From NCBI GenBank assembly GCA_037355855.1, contig CM074762.1, forward strand, positions 2,542,001 to 2,606,000: a DNA stretch of 64,000 bases, given 5' to 3'. Under the pieces are notes generated by a model, which was not told the origin of the DNA, did no database searches, and saw only the letters and a list, made by a program, of their open reading frames with translations. Made by a program: the position numbers and the translations under genes. This document shows positions 1 through 10,612 of the stretch, in pieces (position 1 is the first letter of the stretch; each line of letters opens with the position of its first letter). This DNA is from Pseudo-nitzschia pungens (taxonomy: Eukaryota > Bacillariophyta > Bacillariophyceae > Bacillariales > Bacillariaceae).

Positions 1-655
1 TCTTTTGGATCGACCCATCCACTTTCGAAATATGGCATACTGGTTTGCTTGGATTTTCCGTCTTCATCCACAAGGTTATTTGCTTCCAACGAAAACATAA
101 ACTTTCCAGTTTCTTTTTCCACTCCCTATTGGATTGTATTCGTGATTTTTTTTTAATGATTCAACAGATGCAAAAGCACGCAGCAAAGAAAACATGGATA
201 TGTTGAGCTCAGAATACTCTAATGAACATCGTCATATATTGTTTCTCCGCAGGATTATTCAGTAAAGCACCTAATTCTTGATTTTGCACCAACGAATTCA
301 AACAACAGGGTTGTGTGTGTGTGTGTATTTGTGTGTGTGTGATCTCAACATCCAAGTTTCAGATATCTCTTCAGCTTGTCGGATCATGCCGTACCTGAAA
401 TTCGCCCAAAAATGGTGCCCCAGCTCCGGCTGTGATCAATTGGAACAAACCATCTAGTCCAATCTTTTTTTTCTCCAATTTTGGATCCTCAGGTTCGTCT
501 TCGTCCTTTTCTTTCTTTTGAAATGTAGGAATACCAAAATAAAGTTCGGTCGTATGCTGTCGGACAGCAACATCTGTTTTGACAGGTGCGAATCCTTCGA
601 CAGCGTCCATCGAAGCAGCTGCCGCAATTGCCAATATAGCGAAGAATCTTGTCAT
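1..655 (-). CDS. Plastid-targeted protein of unknown function (partial, two exons visible)
   Basis: Exon 1 runs 655-395 and exon 2 runs 125-1 and leaves the window. The intron (394-126, 269 nt) has donor CAG|GTACGG and acceptor AATAG, both phase 0; joining gives ...FLGEFQ-GVEKETGKF... and then a run ending ESGWVDPK. Residues 1-21 form a signal peptide followed by EGFAP, the diatom plastid bipartite presequence junction. The mature part starts with a charged linker (about residues 45-63, many K/E/D) and then IGLDGLFQLITAGAGAP. No known domain was recognised. Inference: a small plastid stroma or thylakoid-associated protein, given the presequence. The 3' end is missing, so full length is unknown. 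It is divergent from PGR5 across about 730 nt, so the two could share regulation. Confidence 0.7.
311..341. repeat. (TG)n microsatellite in intron
   Basis: Two TG runs, 311-326 and 331-341, are separated by a short AT-rich interruption. They lie in the intron of the minus-strand gene, where they read as (CA)n. They do not disturb the splice sites at 394 or 126. Confidence 0.9.
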
Positions 656-1381
656 CTTTTAGCGCACTACGTAGTATTTCTTTTCTTGTCGCTTTGATAA
701 CCTCACTGATAATGCTCTCAGTACATGTTTTGTGCACTGCAAGGGTAACGGTAGCCTTAGCCTTACCCTTGACTTTCTCACAGAACAAAACAGCCGGTTT
801 TCGAGTTTCTCGATGAAAAAGATGATGCTGTACCTGGTACGGAGTAAGGTTTACGGTACCGGGTAAGATTATTACGGCAATTAAAATGTTACCGGTAAGT
901 TACCTCACCGACTACCAAAAAATACCAGTACGAACAATCCACGTAATCGACCGAGACTTACCTACGGTACGGTATTCAATAATAATATCTTAATCTTAAC
1001 ATATGTAGGTATGAGGTATATATATGCTGCATAGTAATGATGACGTCAATTTCATTCACACGGCACACTGCACACGGCATTCCATTGCTGTTACAACATT
1101 CTTTCCATCGTGCCGGATACCAACTTCTCAACACGTCACAGAGCTTTCCAAGGAGTCGATCGCGTGCAAAACACTTGTAATTTCAAAAAAACGAAACTGT
1201 CATCGTACGCAGGCGGATCATTCGAATTGTCATGTCGTCGATCCTGTTCGAAAAGGACAACTGAAGAGAATATTATTATCATCGAAAGATTTTCTTGTCC
1301 CAGGGCAACGACGACAGCAACCCACAGCACGTTGTCATCACAATTTAATTCGCTATCGGAATTATATCTATCAAAACAAAG
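656..1381. other. Divergent intergenic region between the unknown plastid gene and PGR5
   Basis: No coding sequence is supported here. It holds a TTACCGGTAA palindrome at 889-898, several GTAAGGTTT / TTACCG words, a TA-rich stretch (about 1014-1025, TATATATATG) and a perfect TGACGTCA at 1041-1048. It must carry the promoters of both flanking genes. Confidence 0.7.
1041..1048. promoter_or_regulatory. CRE-type palindrome TGACGTCA upstream of PGR5
   Basis: This is a perfect 8-bp bZIP/CRE palindrome, 334 nt upstream of the PGR5 start codon. TGACGT-type elements are known in diatoms as CO2/cAMP-responsive and bZIP/aureochrome-type binding sites. The only other exact copy I saw is inside the lipase coding region near 9587. 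The function here is inferred from sequence and position only. Confidence 0.4.
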
Positions 1382-1988
1382 ATGAAGACTTACCAATCTA
1401 TCTTCCTTCTCTTCGCTCTCGTTTTGTCGGCCGCGAATGCCTTCACGATGGACTCGCAAACTGGATCTTCGTTTTTAGTGTCTCAGAGAGCTCGTGCTTA
1501 TGATGCTCCTACCACTGCTGTTCCGGTGCGCACTGGTGTTTCCAGTCTCAACATGGGAGGAAAACAAGCCAAGTTTGGTATCTTCTCCCCTGCCGTTTAC
1601 GCCGCCAAGGTTGTGTTGGGTACCGATGAACTCAACAAACTCCGAGGAAAGGGAATTTCTCTTCACTCTAAAACTATTGGAGAGTTCTGCCTATGGTGCG
1701 TTTTGAAGACGTCGTGATTCCTGTCGATGCCGTGCAATTTATCTGTTGGGTTTCTATGAAGATGCCAGTTGTGCGGGGTTGATTGTGTTATTTCCGTTGA
1801 GTCTTCGAGAATTCCGACACAAGGATGTTTTGTGTTGGGATTGCGTTTGCGTTGTTGGTTCGCGCGTCGCTCAAACAATTCTTTCTCGCTTGAATTTTGT
1901 TTATCTCAGGATTGGAGCCTACCACTTGCGAACAAAGTTGATCAAGAAGGCTAAGGTCAACGGAGATATTCTTGGATTCCTTGTTTAG
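1382..1988 (+). CDS. PGR5: PGR5-like protein, cyclic electron flow around photosystem I
   Basis: Two exons, 1382-1695 and 1910-1988, join across a 214-nt intron (donor ATG|GTGCGT, acceptor TCTCAG) to give 130 aa. Residues 1-20 are a signal peptide ending AANA, followed by F, as in diatom plastid presequences. The mature part carries the PGR5 signature: a FGIFSPAVYAAK start, LNKLRGKGISLHS, then after the junction FCLW-IGAYHLRTKLIKKAK and the conserved terminus NGDILGFLV. In plants and algae PGR5 is a small stromal thylakoid-surface protein required, with PGRL1, for antimycin-A-sensitive cyclic electron flow and for building the proton gradient. The splice is phase 2/1 and restores the family consensus across the border, which strongly supports the model. 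It ends about 315 nt from the convergent UBA2 gene. Confidence 0.93.
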
Positions 1989-2303
1989 ATATTCCCGTTT
2001 CGTAGAGGGGAGAAAGGTTCTGTAAATGTCGGGAATGATTTCGTATACTAAGTAGTGTATCCTTCGGAAACGAAATGCACATCACTAGAAGTTAAGCGAA
2101 ACCTCGACCATGAACGTCGTGTGGAATCCAGGAACCGATTCATTCATATATTTTAGATTGCTATAGTTACTCATCAATGAACCTGAGTTGATAGTTAGTG
2201 CACAATTGCCCAACACACACAGAGCTTAGACTAGCATGTATGAATTATTCATTGGTTCGATCTCCTATTTCTAATAGAAGATGATCTATTGCGATCAACT
2301 TTT
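1989..2303. other. Convergent 3' intergenic gap
   Basis: This gap lies between the stop codons of PGR5 and UBA2. It holds 3' untranslated sequence of both genes, and I see no ORF, repeat or RNA gene in it. Confidence 0.7.
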
Positions 2304-4509
2304 TTAATCTTCAATTTCGATGACCTCAACATCACCTTCTCCAGACGGACCATCATCGTTGGAAGATGTCGTCTTCGCCTTCTTTGCAGGTTTCTCTTCA
2401 ATGTTGGCGTCATCCATAGATCGCTTCCCAGCAGAATTAGTGTTGACGCCGTCGTCGTCGTCATCAACAATCAATACTACGTCGTCATCGTCATCTTCAA
2501 CAATCATCTTCGACGATGCTTCCAATGCGGACGTCGCTTCATCGCTGCTGCTCTGAGTAGTTGTACCAGAGGGTTTGGTGTCTTCTTTCTTAGTCGATGG
2601 CGGTAAAGCACCGACTGTAAAAGGAAAGTCGGGTACCTCGTCGCCTTCCCAGACATCTTTGTGCGTAACAGCGACTTGTATGCTCAAATTTTGAGAATTG
2701 TCGTCAATCTCCAAAACGGTTCCGTGCTTGATTCCCCCGCACGGCAATTCCGAAATCTTTTTGGGAAGATTCATCTTGAACTCATCTTCGTCCGCTCCAT
2801 CCCCCTCTTCCCAAATGAAATCTCCCTGGAGCATCAGTGTGGGTTCTTCGAAGCCCAATCGGCCCTTGACGATACGTTTCAGAAATTCTTGTAGCGTCCA
2901 TTCTTCCACATTCAACGTTAGGGGTATGATGGCGTTCTTACACACAAAGCAGTTCGGGTTTGGCTTTTCGAGCGGACTCGCCGTCAGGTACAACCCGTTC
3001 CGAGTCCGGTTGCGAATGCAATTGACGTAATAGCAGGAACCACTGAGATCCAGAGCTTGTGATTCTGCGGAATTTTTCTTCTCCAACTGTCGCTTCAGAA
3101 TAGCAAAGGCTTGAAGGATCTGCAAACCTGCACAAATAGCATTCGTGGTTGCAATTGCTGGAATGATGTTTCCTGCTATTCCCTTTGCACTATAGAGAGA
3201 TTGAAGGGGTTCTATGCCAAATGCAGAACTTCTGAGGTTTGATGCCGCGGTGACAAATCGCATCGCCAAGTCGTCGTCCTTGTCGAATTCTTCCAGCAGT
3301 TCATCTGTGGACGTCTTGGCAGCTTCTCGCAAGCAGGACGCTAATGCAGCCACCGACTCTTCAGGTGACCATATATCAGTGGTGGATGATGGAGGTGTTG
3401 CTGAAGAAGCCATACCATTCTCTATGATCGAGGCCTTGATGCAAGTCGGTGTCTTCTTGGCCGCCTTGTACCGTCCCATATCCAACTGCTTTTTGATTTC
3501 GGAAGAATACAAGTCCTCCAGTACCTGCCGTATCGCTTTCGTTAGTGATTCCTCATTGGCGTCGCTGGCATCCGATTTTAGGCGATTGCGTAGGATAGAC
3601 ACGGCTTCCATGTATGTGCTCGGTTCCTCTCCCGCTGGATCCTCATAGAGCATGCTTTCGTCCACTTTCGAATGGAAGAGCAATTTGTACAACTCCTTAC
3701 TCCATACAATTGTGTGAACTGGCATAGATGGTGTCGATCGAATGGTACATATAGGATACACCTTTTGCGTTTCCTGGGTCGTGCATTCGTAACACGCTAC
3801 ACCCGAATTTTTGTGAATCACTGTTACTTGACCCAGGTATCCCGTTGTGCCAGCCTCGATCAGAGGTACATCAGCGGCAAGACAAAGTCGATTGACGCGG
3901 CGACGAGCTTCTACGTTATCAAGTGCGTTGACGACTAAGTCGAACTCCTTAATGAATGGAACATTGAATTTAGAGGTATCGCAAACATTCCCATGGTGAG
4001 CTTGATACGAAACGGATGGAAGATCGGAGGAATTGTCATTGGAGCTGTTCCCAACGTCTGTTTTTTCATCGTTGGACGGAATAGTCAAAGGAGGGACCAT
4101 ACCAGTGGCCACTTCGCAAGCAACGGTGCATTTGGGCATTCCGACGTGTTGGCCACGAAACAGAAGTTGGCGATTGAGATTTGAAACATCAATCGTATCC
4201 AGATCGACGACCTGAACTCTGCGAAACCCGGACAACGCCATATCTTTGAGGAGCTCGCAGCCGATTCCACCAGCTCCGACGCATAGAATGTTCGAGGTTT
4301 GAATCTGGTGAACGAATGAGCGATCGAAGAAGTGTATCTGATGGATTAGACATGAATCATCGAAGTCTCCAGCACGAACTGATGGTTCGATCGTCGATCC
4401 CAAAACTGCTTGTCGTCTTTGTCAACTTTACTTTTCGGGTCGATCTTCTCACCTTGTGGAACATTTCTTTGCCCACAGTTTTCTCCAGTCCTGCCAGTGG
4501 GTTAGTCAT
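2304..4509 (-). CDS. UBA2: SUMO-activating enzyme E1 subunit 2 (UBA2/SAE2)
   Basis: Exon 1 (4509-4453) encodes MTNPLAGLEKTVGKEMFHK and joins in phase 0, across a 148-nt intron, to exon 2 (4304-2304), giving 685 aa. The adenylation domain shows the nucleotide-binding GAGGIGCE loop just after the exon border, then DLDTIDVSNLNRQ. The catalytic cysteine lies in PICTIRSTPS (about residue 205); zinc-binding pairs are CYEC and CFVC. A ubiquitin-fold domain follows, and the C-terminal about 100 residues are acidic with a basic nuclear-localisation-like stretch (EKPAKKAKT), ending EVIEIED. With SAE1 this enzyme adenylates SUMO and passes it to the E2 UBC9 in the nucleus. Length is close to the usual 640 aa. 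All key catalytic and zinc residues are present. Confidence 0.95.
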
Positions 4510-6082
4510 CTTGTGCGAATCCTTCTATCAGCAATGAAGTTGGTGGGCGTTTATTTGTTGATTTTCGATGGCAAGTGCTTCCGATCGAATCATCCGTCTT
4601 CTTTCTTGTTTTGTTACGACAATCAGTCGGCGGGTGGCGGGAGGCGGAGGGTGGAAGCGACCCTTTTTCGACGATCAACTCCATTACTTGTCGTTTGCTT
4701 TGGGTAACCTTACCAGGTAACCTTACGCGTTCCTTGTACGTCCCGGACTGTACCGGTACCGGTAGGGCAACTGCGAAAGCCAAGGCAATCTCGGATCGTA
4801 TGATTCATACCATTCATCTTAGCCTACAACTGTCTAACACCATTGTGAACACAGTGAATTGTGAAACAATAATGAAGTTACTTCTACCACTATCATACTA
4901 CTACTAGTAGAGGACGAGGAGATGGCACTTACAAAGTACAGTATGTGTTAGAACACGGTGTAATCTGCAATGCCAGTCAGGGGCAAGTAAACACTGCTGT
5001 GTTTCCCAACCTTCCCAACCTTGCCATGAACCTTTGGCACTTACTCATAGCAGTACTAGTAATACTAGTAGTAACGTGGTAGTACTGAGAAAGTGGTGGA
5101 AACAGCACTTCTTCTCGTTCGTGTTGGTGTTCGTGGTGCGCTCTCTCCTCTCTCTCTAGCAGCTTCTTGGCGAACATGCCAACCTACCGGTATGTCTACA
5201 CTATAAAGAATACCTATAACCTAGGTTGAAGTACCAGGTACGGTAACCTTACGGTGGCCATGACCGAAAGTGTTGGTCCCCGGGGAATGGTAAGTTATGA
5301 TAGTTGGTGATGCCCGGGACAGACTAAGTTACTGAGCACGGAAGACAAGGTTTGTCATTCACCTGCGTGATTTTATTCGATTTAATCTATTATTTGGATC
5401 GCGCGTGTGACCGAATTGATGCGTTGCCGTGCGTCACAAGATACCTTTTTTCACGTAAAGAACACAATTGTTTATTGGATTGTGTGTTCTTTGTTGTCAA
5501 GGATGATGATGGGTGGGTGTCACATTTGATTTCTCGAACCACAATTTGATCGAGACAGCTGGAACAGACTTCTCAACCTCAATTATCTGCGCGTTGTGTT
5601 CCATCAGGACAAAAGCAAGGAGTGTTGCGTAAGGCTACGGTATATTTATTATTATTTATTTACCATCATTGCTCGTTGCATCATGGACGAAGAACTGCCC
5701 GTTTGATTTCTTTGACGTCTGAAACCCTGGCGAACCAAAAATCGGATCCGTTCACTGATTTGTTCCTCTTTTGAGATTGTTTCCTCTTTGGTCTCAGAAA
5801 ATTCCGTGATAGCCGCCGTACCGGTATGGGCTATTGAATACCACAAATTTTCATCCAGACAAAAGTATGAGAAGCAGCATTGCATCAAACCGAGTTTCTT
5901 GAAGCTATCGAATGGTTGCCTTATAAAGTACATCTTTCAAACGAAAGAAATTTTCTTACCCCAAAGGTTACTACCTTTCGATTTCCGTCCAAACCATTAA
6001 CGTTCGCCTCCGTTCACTTCGATTGCGACTTCGTGCGTATCGACTATCAAGCTCTCTTTTTCTTTTTGAAAACGTACGATCG
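4510..6082. other. Intergenic, about 1.6 kb, promoter side of UBA2 and of the HSF-like gene
   Basis: Only short unsupported ORFs occur. The region holds several TACCGGTA palindromes (4751-4758, 5185-5192, 5819-5826; the first is part of GTACCGGTAC followed by a second CGGTA) and repeated words such as GGTAACCTTAC (near 4705, 4720 and 5240). I found no RNA gene. Confidence 0.6.
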
Positions 6083-7307
6083 ATGGCGTCTCTTTTGTCT
6101 TCATCTGCACGACACCATGCCATGAAGGTTCCAACTTCGCCGGCAGGTAGTATGTCGCGAGATAGGTCAGGATTTTTAGCATCATCCAAAAGAACTATCC
6201 AACTAAAATTATCACACACTCCATCTCAAGCAGGTAAGTGTCAGTTCCCAACACATCGGTGGTTTTTCTTTTTTTTTTGGGGGGGGGGATCTCATTTTGT
6301 ACCTGATGTGTTCGACCTATATCTATCATCGAATTCACGGTTCATCGGGCGAAATAGAAATATCGTCCGTCCCCGTGACACCAGATCCAAATTCTTCGTC
6401 CAAGAAAAGTAGAAGCAAGAGCAATAACAGTTCCAAGACTACGTCTCCGAACAGCAAGGGAAGGAAAGATTGTGGCCATACGAGACTAAACAAGTTTGTG
6501 AGGAGATTGTACGATATGCTCATCAGGGAAAAGCATTCTGGCATCGTTGAGTGGCGCCGTGGCTTGCTTGTTCTGTTCTCCACCGACGCGTTTTCGAAGA
6601 AGATTCTGCCAAAGTACTTCAATACTCGCAACTTCAAGACGTTTCGCCGACAGGTATGGTGTGGCCGAGGATGTGGTGCGCATCGTTGGAATGATTGTAT
6701 CGAGTTGCCGATCTCACACTTTCCTTCTCTCTTTCATCGACCGTTTGCATAATAGTTGAATTATTATGGATTTGTTCACGTCCGTTCATTCAGTGCAACT
6801 GGCAACACAACAACAGCTTTGTGGATCAACCAGCACCTAGCTGAAGACGAAGCGAACAATGATGTTTCTGCCGTCCTGAAGCTTCGACGTGTCGAACCCG
6901 ACGAAGTAGCGAAAACGGTGGAAGGAAGACGCCTTCGCAAAGAGTTGGCAATTCATACGGTGGAAGAAGATATTGGACTGAATTCCAAGACTTTACAGCT
7001 GGATCAAATTCGATCGATGGCCATTCGAGGGGAAGAATTGTGCGAAGGACACACTGCCATTTTAGCTCATGATGGTTCTATGATTGGTACCGTGAACAAG
7101 GCATCTGAAGAAGAGACACTTCGTGCTACAGAAGAAACAAAAAATAAATCTCCGAGCAACAACGCTCCTGCCATTCATTACGCAAATTATAATGGCAACG
7201 ATGACGAATCTGCAGGATTCGAATCTGCATTATCATCGTCCAGAAGAGAAGAGATTGCGAATACTGATGCAGCAGCCAGTGTTTTACTGATGCTATCAAG
7301 ATCTTGA
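6083..7307 (+). CDS. HSF-type transcription factor
   Basis: Three exons, 6083-6233, 6358-6653 and 6756-7307, join in phases 1 and 0 (introns 124 and 102 nt) to give 332 aa. The heat-shock-factor DNA-binding domain spans roughly residues 92-162: NKFVRRLYDMLIREKHSGIV, then VLFSTDAF, ILPKYFNTRNFKTFRRQ and, across the second intron, LNYYGFVHVRSF. The second intron splits the recognition-helix region at RRQ|LN, and joining restores the family consensus. Upstream of the domain is a Ser/Lys-rich linker; downstream, about 170 residues are acidic and low in complexity, and a classical HR-A/B heptad region is not obvious, so oligomerisation is uncertain. HSF-type factors are strongly expanded in diatoms and many are probably not heat-responsive. 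It would act in the nucleus; its targets are unknown. Confidence 0.88.
6269..6288. repeat. T10-G10 homopolymer junction in the first HSF intron
   Basis: Ten T residues are followed directly by ten G residues inside the 124-nt first intron. The T run can serve as part of the pyrimidine tract. The G run is prone to slippage and sequencing error. Confidence 0.85.
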
Positions 7308-8403
7308 ACCAGATCATGTTTGGTATCCTCAAAGGTTCATAGCGATATTGAAAATACAATGCGTGATACTAATGATGAATGCAAACCGGGAAAGGGAATG
7401 ACACAACATGCAAAGACAAACTAGCACGCTACAGTTTTCAGTTTTTACAAATTACATAGTTCAGATGAGACTCAATTCTACATCCCTTCAATCCATCCAG
7501 CTCATCGGATCATTCCGAACACACATTCGAGAATTTCTACACTAGGTAGCATTCATACCGGAAATGGACCGCCTTCCCTCCTCCGGTCCTGCAACTATGA
7601 TCTTTTCAATCTCAATACCATCACTGTATCAATATTGTCTAGATGAGATTATGCTATTGGTCGTTGATGGTTGATGGTTGATGGTTGGTGGTTGGTGATA
7701 CACTCGCACTATCGACTCTTATTCTTATTCACCATACGTACATAGATACCGTAGTAGGGTACCGTGCAATGATCATTACGTAGTATTTATTTCCAGGGTG
7801 TTTCCCTAAAGAAGGGTCGGGTTTCTTTTATTTGAGGGATGAGTATGTTTTTCGATGAATCCCTTTGGAAACACCAAAATTAAAATTCAACGGGTCTCGT
7901 GTACAAGACTCCGATGTTCCGGCGCTATTCGAAGTGTGACAGAGTGCGGGTTCCTAGAGTGTATCGCACGGAGTACAAGTACCGGAAGACACGATGTTAC
8001 TCCGTGCAACGCAGCATGATGTGAGTGTGAATTCGAGCTTGCATCAGTCCCCATATTCAGTATTGGGTAAGTTAAGGTTACGTTTACCTTACCCGTACCG
8101 GTTATCCGTACGAGTATTCGAAGACTCCCGCAAGATTTGTTTACCGCACCGTATGCGCGATACTCGTACGAGTACGTACCGGGACGTGCACAAACCAAGC
8201 ACGAACCGTAACTCAATACGTAGTAGAAGTAATTAATAATTACCGGGCGGGTGGCGGGTAGGAAAACCTTTTTTTGTTGAGAGCTACTCCAACGTTTCGC
8301 CCAAACTTGTTCATTGTTCCGTGTTCTGAAGATTGTGATCAACATTGTTCCCATTCTGTTGCTCTTCACTTTCTCTCATCAGGTCAGAATACCCAGAAAC
8401 GCA
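7308..8403. other. Intergenic, about 1.1 kb
   Basis: No supported gene. It contains a short GTTGATGGTTGATG tandem (about 7664-7690) and, near the lipase start, a cluster of GTTAAGGTTACG / TTTACCTTACCCG and GTACGAGTAC words (8060-8200) that recurs in other promoter gaps of this window. A CAG|GT-like site at about 8380 might be an untranslated-exon border. Confidence 0.5.
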
Positions 8404-10161
8404 ATGTTGAATCTATCCCAGCGTCTCCCATCCGCTTATCGACTCGCAGTCAATGGATCCGAAGCCGAGGAAAGCAAAAGTTGTGCAGATCCATTTTCGG
8501 AAAAAATCATCATCGACAACAATGACGGTCCACGTGGTGTGACCGAATGCGACAGCACGGATGCCACCACTGGTGATCGCATGGGGAAGTCAGCAATTGT
8601 CACGCACATCATCGTGTTGATCCATGGCTGGATGGGGAACCCGGCGGAAATGGGTTACATCAGCGAATCGATACAAAATGCCGCATCCAAAGTCGGTGCT
8701 TCTGGTGATGGGAGCGTTCGCCACAAGTTCGTCATATATTCTGCCGAATGCAACGAAGATCGCACAGATGACGGCATCGCGATTGGGGGGGCTCGAGTTG
8801 CGAAGGAAATCAATGATTTGATCCAACACGTGGTTTTTGATGGCACTAGCACTAGCACTAGCAGCACGACTAACGATGAGAAAACCTCGATTGTTACTCT
8901 CAGCATCGTCGGAAACTCACTAGGAGGTCTCTACGCACGGCATGCACTGGCCGGAATTGAATGGAGTATCGTGGATAAGTCGTCGGCCTCTCCGCCCATT
9001 GACTTACTTCCGATGGTTTTTGTGACAACTGCCACTCCTCATCTGGGCATCAGCCAACACACCTACATCCGTATACCTCGGGCAGCCGAATTTGTTGCCG
9101 CCCAGGCCATGAAAGAAACTGGCAGAGACTTCTTTAGGTTCACAAAAGTTCTGGAAGACATGGTTTACAAAGATTACTTCATCGACCCGCTCGCAAAATT
9201 CCAGCAGAGAATAGCATACATCAACGTTTACGGAACAGACTTTCAAGTGCCAACCGCGACGGCAGCGTTTTGGGCGCACGGCAGTGATTCCGTTCACTAC
9301 CGAGTGCCAAATCACTCGGAATTGTCCGAGAGCGAATCCAGTGATGGAGAAGTTAGTGAGATCAAGGCTCATGAACCTTTGTCCGTACCCAAGGCAATCG
9401 TCATGACTCTTTCCACTCCACAACGCCTCGACCTCTTGAATGAAGAAGAGGAAGGCAAATCGGAAGAAGCAAATGCCAAGGAAGAGAATACAGACGGGAA
9501 AGCACAGGGTAACACAGATCAAACAACGGTTTACAGGTCTTGGTCGAAACGACTCGATCGGCTCGGATGGACGAAAGTTTTGGTTGACGTCAGAGAAGAT
9601 GTACCGGTGGTTCCAGTTCCCGTGAAATCGCAAGATGAAGGTTCCGTGGACGGGAACAAAGACGATGGGGGTTCCGACACCAACGAAGACGTCACCGCCG
9701 ACGTAAAAAAGAGCGAAACGGATACAACTGTAGCGGAGGAGGATCTAGATGACACGAGTACAGATACCGATTTGAACTTGAAGAATACTTGGACGGCAGA
9801 AGAGCTCCTGACCGAATTCAAGGGTGGCCTGCTGATCGATGGCGCAAACGCCAAGAAACGCAGGGGCAGTTTGTGGGACCTGAAACCGAGAATACCGGTA
9901 AGAAATTTCAAAACAATCCGGTGGTTTGTGATCCGTGTTGTGCCACTGGAATTCGCGCTTCTGGTTGTCTTGTACATTGTATCTAACTACTTGTTCTCCC
10001 ATTTCATTGTACTATAGCTCGGACACACAGTGATGATCGCCAACGCCAAGGATGAATTCAATAAAAAGGTGACTCGCGGAGGCAAGCCTGTCATGGACTA
10101 CCTCGGGGTTTCGATGATTCGAACACTGACGTCTGCAATCTACAGTACCGATCAAAACTAG
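8404..10161 (+). CDS. DUF676-family serine esterase/lipase
   Basis: Exon 1 (8404-9897) and exon 2 (10018-10161) join in phase 0 to give 545 aa. The alpha/beta-hydrolase core shows LIHGWMGNPAEMGY (about residue 71), the nucleophile elbow GNSLGGLYARHAL (Ser about 172) and FVTTATPHLG (about 205). Exon 2 encodes LGHTVMIANA..., whose His is the likely third triad member. The family (ROG1/FAM135/DUF676) includes lipid-droplet and membrane-lipid lipases; the substrate here is unknown. An acidic, Ser/Thr/Asp/Glu-rich insertion of about 150 residues (roughly 300-460) separates the core from the His region. I chose the first ATG of the frame; upstream in-frame sequence lacks one. The 120-nt intron is open in frame and ends exactly at its TAG acceptor, so retention would give a different, hydrophobic C-terminus. 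A (GCACTA)n run at 8845-8863 encodes a Thr-Ser stretch. Confidence 0.85.
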
Positions 10162-10612
10162 ACAACATGAGGAGAAATACTCGAACACCGATATCTTGGG
10201 GAAAACGACGACCTCAAACCATTTAGATCGCAAAGAATCGAATCAATCTTACGAAGCAGATCAGGATCAACAACTCGATCCCTGGACGCCCTCTGTCGCT
10301 GAAACACAGAAATTATTTCGGTATGTTAGAACAACTGCACCCACAAACGAAAACCATTAGTCCTCGCTCTATTTGACTTCTAGATAGAATAATAAACAAT
10401 TAAAAAACATGGATAACCTTTCAAGATTGGAATTAAAAGAAACCCATCTAGAAATAGGAAGTTCCAAGTCAATCTCTGCACTAGCAAAGAAGCTTGGACC
10501 TAAAGTCGTTGAAAAAGAAGACGACGAAAAGGAAACAGCATACGTATGCTCCGTAGTTTGTTGTACTGTACTACAGTTTTTCGCAAGAGCATTGATTTGC
10601 CTTGTTCTTTCC
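10162..10612. other. Convergent 3' gap
   Basis: This gap lies between the lipase stop and the stop of the minus-strand coiled-coil gene. No supported coding sequence or RNA. A 70-aa open frame on the plus strand at 10409 has no recognisable features. Confidence 0.5.

Noticed and set aside
9004..9633. 209-aa minus-strand open frame
   Set aside because: Antisense to the lipase; no recognisable feature.
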